64,000 nucleotides of DNA, taken from positions 744,001-808,000 of the forward strand of contig JAPNXP010000001.1 of assembly GCA_028753945.1 (NCBI GenBank). The letters are read 5' to 3'. The DNA is from Hexactinellida sp. DTS-2022. Taxonomy: Eukaryota; Porifera; Hexactinellida. This document shows positions 60,779-64,000 of the stretch, piece after piece. Position 1 is the first letter of the stretch, and every line of letters starts with the position of its first letter. The position numbers and the translations under genes are program-made. The notes under the pieces were generated by a model that did no database searches, was not told the DNA's origin, and was given only the letters and a program-made list of their open reading frames with translations.

Positions 60779-60946
60779 TACAGTAGAACCTGCAGAAACG
60801 GGGTGCCAGGGACGCAAGGTTTAGCCACCCCGATTCCCCGTTTGTGGAGGTTCATTTATGGGACTAGGAATTTGCTGCATTTTTTTTAACCCAATTTTCA
60901 GAGGATCCCCGTTTTCACAGGGCCCGTTTGTGGAGGTTCCACTGTA
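60779..60946. repeat. pogo-like MITE
   Basis: The ends TACAGTAGAACCTGCAGAAA and GTGGAGGTTCCACTGTA are inverted copies. CCCCGTTTGTGGAGGTTC occurs twice inside in different positions. TA at both ends fits a pogo/Tigger target. Confidence 0.65.
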
Positions 60947-61078
60947 TTTTCTACTGAAACTTGAATATCTTTGAAATGAAGTGAGCTAAAATGAAACTTC
61001 CAACTCACTAAGGGTCGTTACAATCCGAAACACCTATTTGAATTAATTTAACACCTTCATCGTGATAATGACATGTCG

Positions 61079-61206
61079 AAAAAAAATCCAAAATTGCACC
61101 TGTGCAGACCATGTTCCATTGGAGGCACTATTAATAAACAACCACCAAAATATAGTGCCACCAAAGGAACATGCGTCGGCACAGGCTGCAATTTTGGATT
61201 TTTTTT
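61079..61206. repeat. Foldback (hairpin) repeat, copy 1
   Basis: The arms AAAATCCAAAATTGCACCTG and its near-complement GGCTGCAATTTTGGATTTTT fold over ~55 bp each side (GTTCCATTGGAGGCACTAT pairs with ATAGTGCCACCAAAGGAAC), leaving a short loop. It has no coding content. Confidence 0.7.
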
Positions 61207-61360
61207 AATATACAATATATTATCTATACATAATGAATGAATGGCATTAAATTAAAGATGGTTTAAGATGGAAACAAACTCCAATTTACCAATCGTTCCT
61301 TGTAGCTTGTAATCACTTGACAAATGTGTCATAACACCCTGACGAGATGGTGACATGGCG

Positions 61361-61490
61361 GAAAAATCTAAATTGCAGCTGTGTCGACAGCATTTTCCTT
61401 GGAGGCACTATCAATTACCCAACCAGTAGCCACCAAAAGATAGTGCCTCCTAAGGGAAATGCGTCGGCACAGTTGCAATTTTGGATTTTT
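61361..61490. repeat. Foldback (hairpin) repeat, copy 2
   Basis: Same hairpin as 61079-61206, with arms ATCTAAATTGCAGCTGTGTC and GCACAGTTGCAATTTTGGAT. The upstream flank (CGTTCCTTGTAGC ... GACATGGCG) is shared with copy 3, so the repeat unit extends beyond the hairpin. Confidence 0.7.
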
Positions 61491-62334
61491 ATCCTTCCGT
61501 ATTCTCTCCACAGAACAGAGTATTATTAACTAAGAGCCCAAATTTTCAGGATATGTGTCTCATGGGTTACAGATGTGCACCTGGGGTCACGATTTATTAA
61601 TTTCGACTTGGGAAAATTTTTAACGGGACTTTTAGCTTTATTTGTCCCATAAGAAAATAAATGCAATAACAATAAATTTTTTAGAATCATTAGTATCAGA
61701 AAAGTAATTTGCAACTGATAGCTCTTCACGATTTTTTTAATCCGTCCTCATTTTCCTGATAATTAGGCTCAAAGTTGCCACAATTCACCCTTAACTTTCT
61801 AAAATCGTAAATTCATTAATATTCAATTATGCAATTATTTCGTGGTTTCGATGAAGAACTACTATTTATGAATAATTCAATAGATTCAGTGTTATTTCGA
61901 TTCAAGTTATTGATTAATGAGATGGAATATCTATTTGTATAAATATTTGTCTATGTGTGTGCTTGGTGCCCGAAATGTATTAGAGTGTAAGGGGGGGGGG
62001 GGTTTATAACGCATTTATAATGGAAATATATACTTAATTAATCCCATATGTCATTCAAAGTAAGCGAGTATGCTGAATTTAATTTCAAAACGATAACTGA
62101 TATATAAACAATGGATTATTGAGATGGAATTTCTAGTTTATGACTATTCGTTTGTGCTTGTTTGGTGCCCGAATTGTATTAGAGTGATAGGGGCCGGGGT
62201 CTAAAACGCATTTATAATGGAAAAATAAAGATGGTTTTTAAGATAGAAAGAAGCATGAAATTTATCAAACGTTCCTTAGTCCCGTAACAAATTGATAAAT
62301 GGGTGTAAACACCATGTGACGTTCATGACATGGC

Positions 62335-62463
62335 GAAAAAAATCCAAAATTGCAGCCTGTGTCGACAGCATGTTCCATTGGAAGCACTATCAATAGACCA
62401 CCACCAAAATATAGTGCCACCAAAGGAACATGCTTCGGCACAGGCTTCAATTTTGGATTTTTT
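62335..62463. repeat. Foldback (hairpin) repeat, copy 3
   Basis: Best preserved copy, with arms AAATCCAAAATTGCAGCCTG and CAGGCTTCAATTTTGGATTT. Upstream sequence (TTGGTGCCCGAATTGTATTA at about 62160) repeats at about 61965, showing local segmental duplication. Confidence 0.75.
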
Positions 62464-62710
62464 ATTTGTTAGTATAGTTACATACACATTATTTATTAAA
62501 CATCTTCCTCCTAGCTCCTATCGTTAACAACAGATGTGCTACTCAATAGTATTTTAAATACTTCATTAGTATGTTGTTTAACGGCATATGCTTGAAAAGA
62601 TTAAGCATGTACTTGTTTTATTCATAGTTAATCAGGGTGTAACTACTTCTCAATTTAATGTCTTTATTTTACCGATGAATCCAACAAATGCTACAAGATG
62701 GTAATTAATG

Positions 62711-62765
62711 AATTTTACTGTGCCGACTATTATGTAGTGGGCCAGTTTTCAAATCACTGTCTTTA
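62711..62765 (+). repeat. TTTTACTGTGCCGACTAT-family repeat, third copy
   Basis: TTTTACTGTGCCGACTATTA followed by GTGGGCCAG matches the arms at 28521-28585 and 30471-30526, with decay after the CCAG. Confidence 0.6.
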
Positions 62766-62907
62766 TTATTTAGATGTAACAGAGTTTATTAAAATGTTTG
62801 TATTTTGGAAATATAAATTCAGATTCTCCAGCATCTTCATGAGACCCAATTCACCCTCTGTCATGTTTCCCGCCTCGCCTCAATATATTCTTTCACAAGA
62901 GTTTCTT

Positions 62908-63025
62908 GACATATCTTGCTTCAGCAAACTCCCCTTCTTCCATTTCCTCTCCAACGTACCAGTGTACAAATGCTCTCTGCAAACAAGATATCAAATTTTT
63001 CGTTTAATCGAGTCCAGGTGGATAT
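62908..63025 (-). pseudogene. Alpha-tubulin C-terminal pseudogene fragment
   Basis: On the minus strand the fragment reads [13 protein letters not shown], then after a small deletion and frameshift [20 protein letters not shown], the alpha-tubulin region around residues 390-425. The AKR preceding AFVHWY is broken and the frame dies soon after. It resembles, but is not identical to, the last exon of the intact gene at 57352-57603, from which it is separated by 5.3 kb. Either a local duplication or a retrocopy remnant. Confidence 0.75.
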
Positions 63026-63487
63026 CAAATAGGTATCTCTTGGCACTGCCAAGACCTTTGATAGAATAATTAGTAATGAGCCAAAAGGATAAATTTACAC
63101 AGTTTTTGCCACCCATCTTCGTGTTTAATTAATTAATTAATAACTTATATAATTATATTATTGTAAGTATTTAGCTATAAGAAATTAATAGTTTCTCATT
63201 ATCCAAGTATTTGAGTATTTTGAGATTATATTATTATGTAGTCCCATCAAAATATGATAATTGGTTCGATCTAATCCAATCAATTCTTATTATTTGGTCC
63301 GGCCGGACCAAGTATGTGAGAGTACAAACTCCAATAGACTGTTGGGAGCGTGCGTTCCTTGTTTGAATAACAACAGCTTGTGGACTAAATAATTTTCTAC
63401 CAATAACCTAGTTTATTGTACGTATATAGTTATTGAAATATATTAACTGATAAAATTTTTAGCTACCGTATATAGATGTATTATTAT

Positions 63488-63861
63488 TAGGGCTGAAACG
63501 AATATTCGAAATGTAACGAACGAACCTTTTCTAAACGAACGAATATTCGAATATTCGTTCGTTTGAATGACTAAGCATTAATTCAATTTCTAGAGACAAA
63601 ATACATTGGAAAATAGGTTTTTGATAATGTTACAATGGTTTAATAATAGCTACAAAGTGTATTATACACAAGTTAACTAATAATCAGCTAGTTTAAGTGG
63701 GAATTTATATTTACGATATCTCTAAGCTATACAAAAGTCTTGTTGTTGTCCAAAATTAGTCAACGAATATCAGAATAAATCTAATATTCGTTTCGTAACG
63801 AATATTCGTTCAATCATTTCGAACGAATATTCGAATATTCTGTATATTCGTTTCAGCCCTA
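63488..63861. repeat. hAT MITE with perfect 8-bp target duplication
   Basis: 374 bp with ends TAGGGCTGAAACGAATATTC and GTATATTCGTTTCAGCCCTA, flanked by ATTATTAT on both sides (63480-63487, 63862-63869). Many CGAATATTCG palindromes fill both ends. TIR form and 8-bp duplication are diagnostic of hAT-superfamily elements. No transposase is present. Confidence 0.85.
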
Positions 63862-64000
63862 ATTATTATACTAAAACATTTTAATATTTTGAATTGATAT
63901 AAAGAGTGAGATTAAATCTACTACTTATTGCTTATTAGCTTTAAGCTAGAGTATACTCGGCAAGTGTCCCCTAAGCGACGCGCTCGTTCTGCCTGAGTGT

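Larger units (their letters stand above)
59613..64000. other. Repeat-rich 3' end of window without an intact gene
   Basis: 4.4 kb, AT-rich, holding a pogo-like MITE, three foldback repeats, a homopolymer run of 12 G (61991-62002), an alpha-tubulin pseudogene fragment and a hAT MITE, listed separately. The ORFs of 60-123 codons here have no recognisable features. Confidence 0.6.

Noticed and set aside
62698-63069. 123-codon plus-strand ORF
   Set aside because: It overlaps a repeat copy and is antisense to the alpha-tubulin pseudogene. No domain is seen.
63480-63869. CGAATATTCG repeats as a CRISPR-like or satellite array
   Set aside because: The palindromes belong to the two ends of one hAT MITE with an 8-bp target duplication. 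There are no regular spacers.

Overview
This is nuclear DNA from an animal. It is AT-rich, with orthologues of metazoan genes that are mostly intron-poor: a FANCD2-like gene, a mitofusin, an EFHC-like gene, an RTK and a HOOK-domain gene are each one uninterrupted reading frame. Several of the introns that do occur are only about 50 nt long. A TRPA channel, a Ror/MuSK-like receptor kinase with a Frizzled-type domain and a DSL (Notch-ligand) protein rule out fungi, plants and protists. The odd domain mixtures and heavy intron loss suggest an early-branching animal such as a sponge, but the sequence alone does not fix the phylum.

Layout. 1-298: start of a leucine-rich-repeat gene cut by the window edge (-). 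829-4266: HOOK-domain coiled-coil protein (-). 4950-16466: TRPA1-like channel (-), whose inferred 7.8-kb first intron holds a complete Ginger-like DNA transposon (8362-11921) and a whole intronless Ror/MuSK-like kinase gene (12307-15048). 17992-20345: PRPF31 (five exons, -). 20495-21154: ANKRD45-like. 21342-23615: mitofusin. 23959-27819: FANCD2. 28704-30144: a CYTH enzyme and a DUF4476 protein (-). 30671-34441: THOC5-like and XPD/ERCC2 (+). 35316-36533: orphan two-TM protein with a PPxY motif. 37839-45310: a 2217-residue chimeric receptor/ligand. 45625-47109: ADP-dependent glucokinase. 47356-48210: tau/MAP2/MAP4-type protein. 48697-50337: EFHC1-like axonemal protein. 51393-52457: XRCC3. 53958-55487: prenylcysteine oxidase (-). 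57352-59612: divergent alpha-tubulin (-), with a decayed alpha-tubulin fragment near 62.9-63.0 kb. The last 4.4 kb is repeat-rich and has no intact gene that I can see.

Most notable: the gene at 37839-45310 joins a Notch-ligand head (signal peptide, MNNL-like and DSL domains, EGF) to 13 fibronectin III domains, two more EGFs and an adhesion-GPCR-type HormR-GAIN-GPS module. It ends in a single membrane span and a tail with several tyrosine motifs. Each domain is familiar, but I know of no described protein with this combination.

Thematic links, probably coincidental in position: DNA repair (FANCD2, XPD, XRCC3), microtubules and cilia (alpha-tubulin, tau-like MAP, EFHC, HOOK-domain protein), RNA processing (PRPF31, THOC5). 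Several MITE families (hAT-, pogo/Tc1-like and unclassified) litter introns and spacers.
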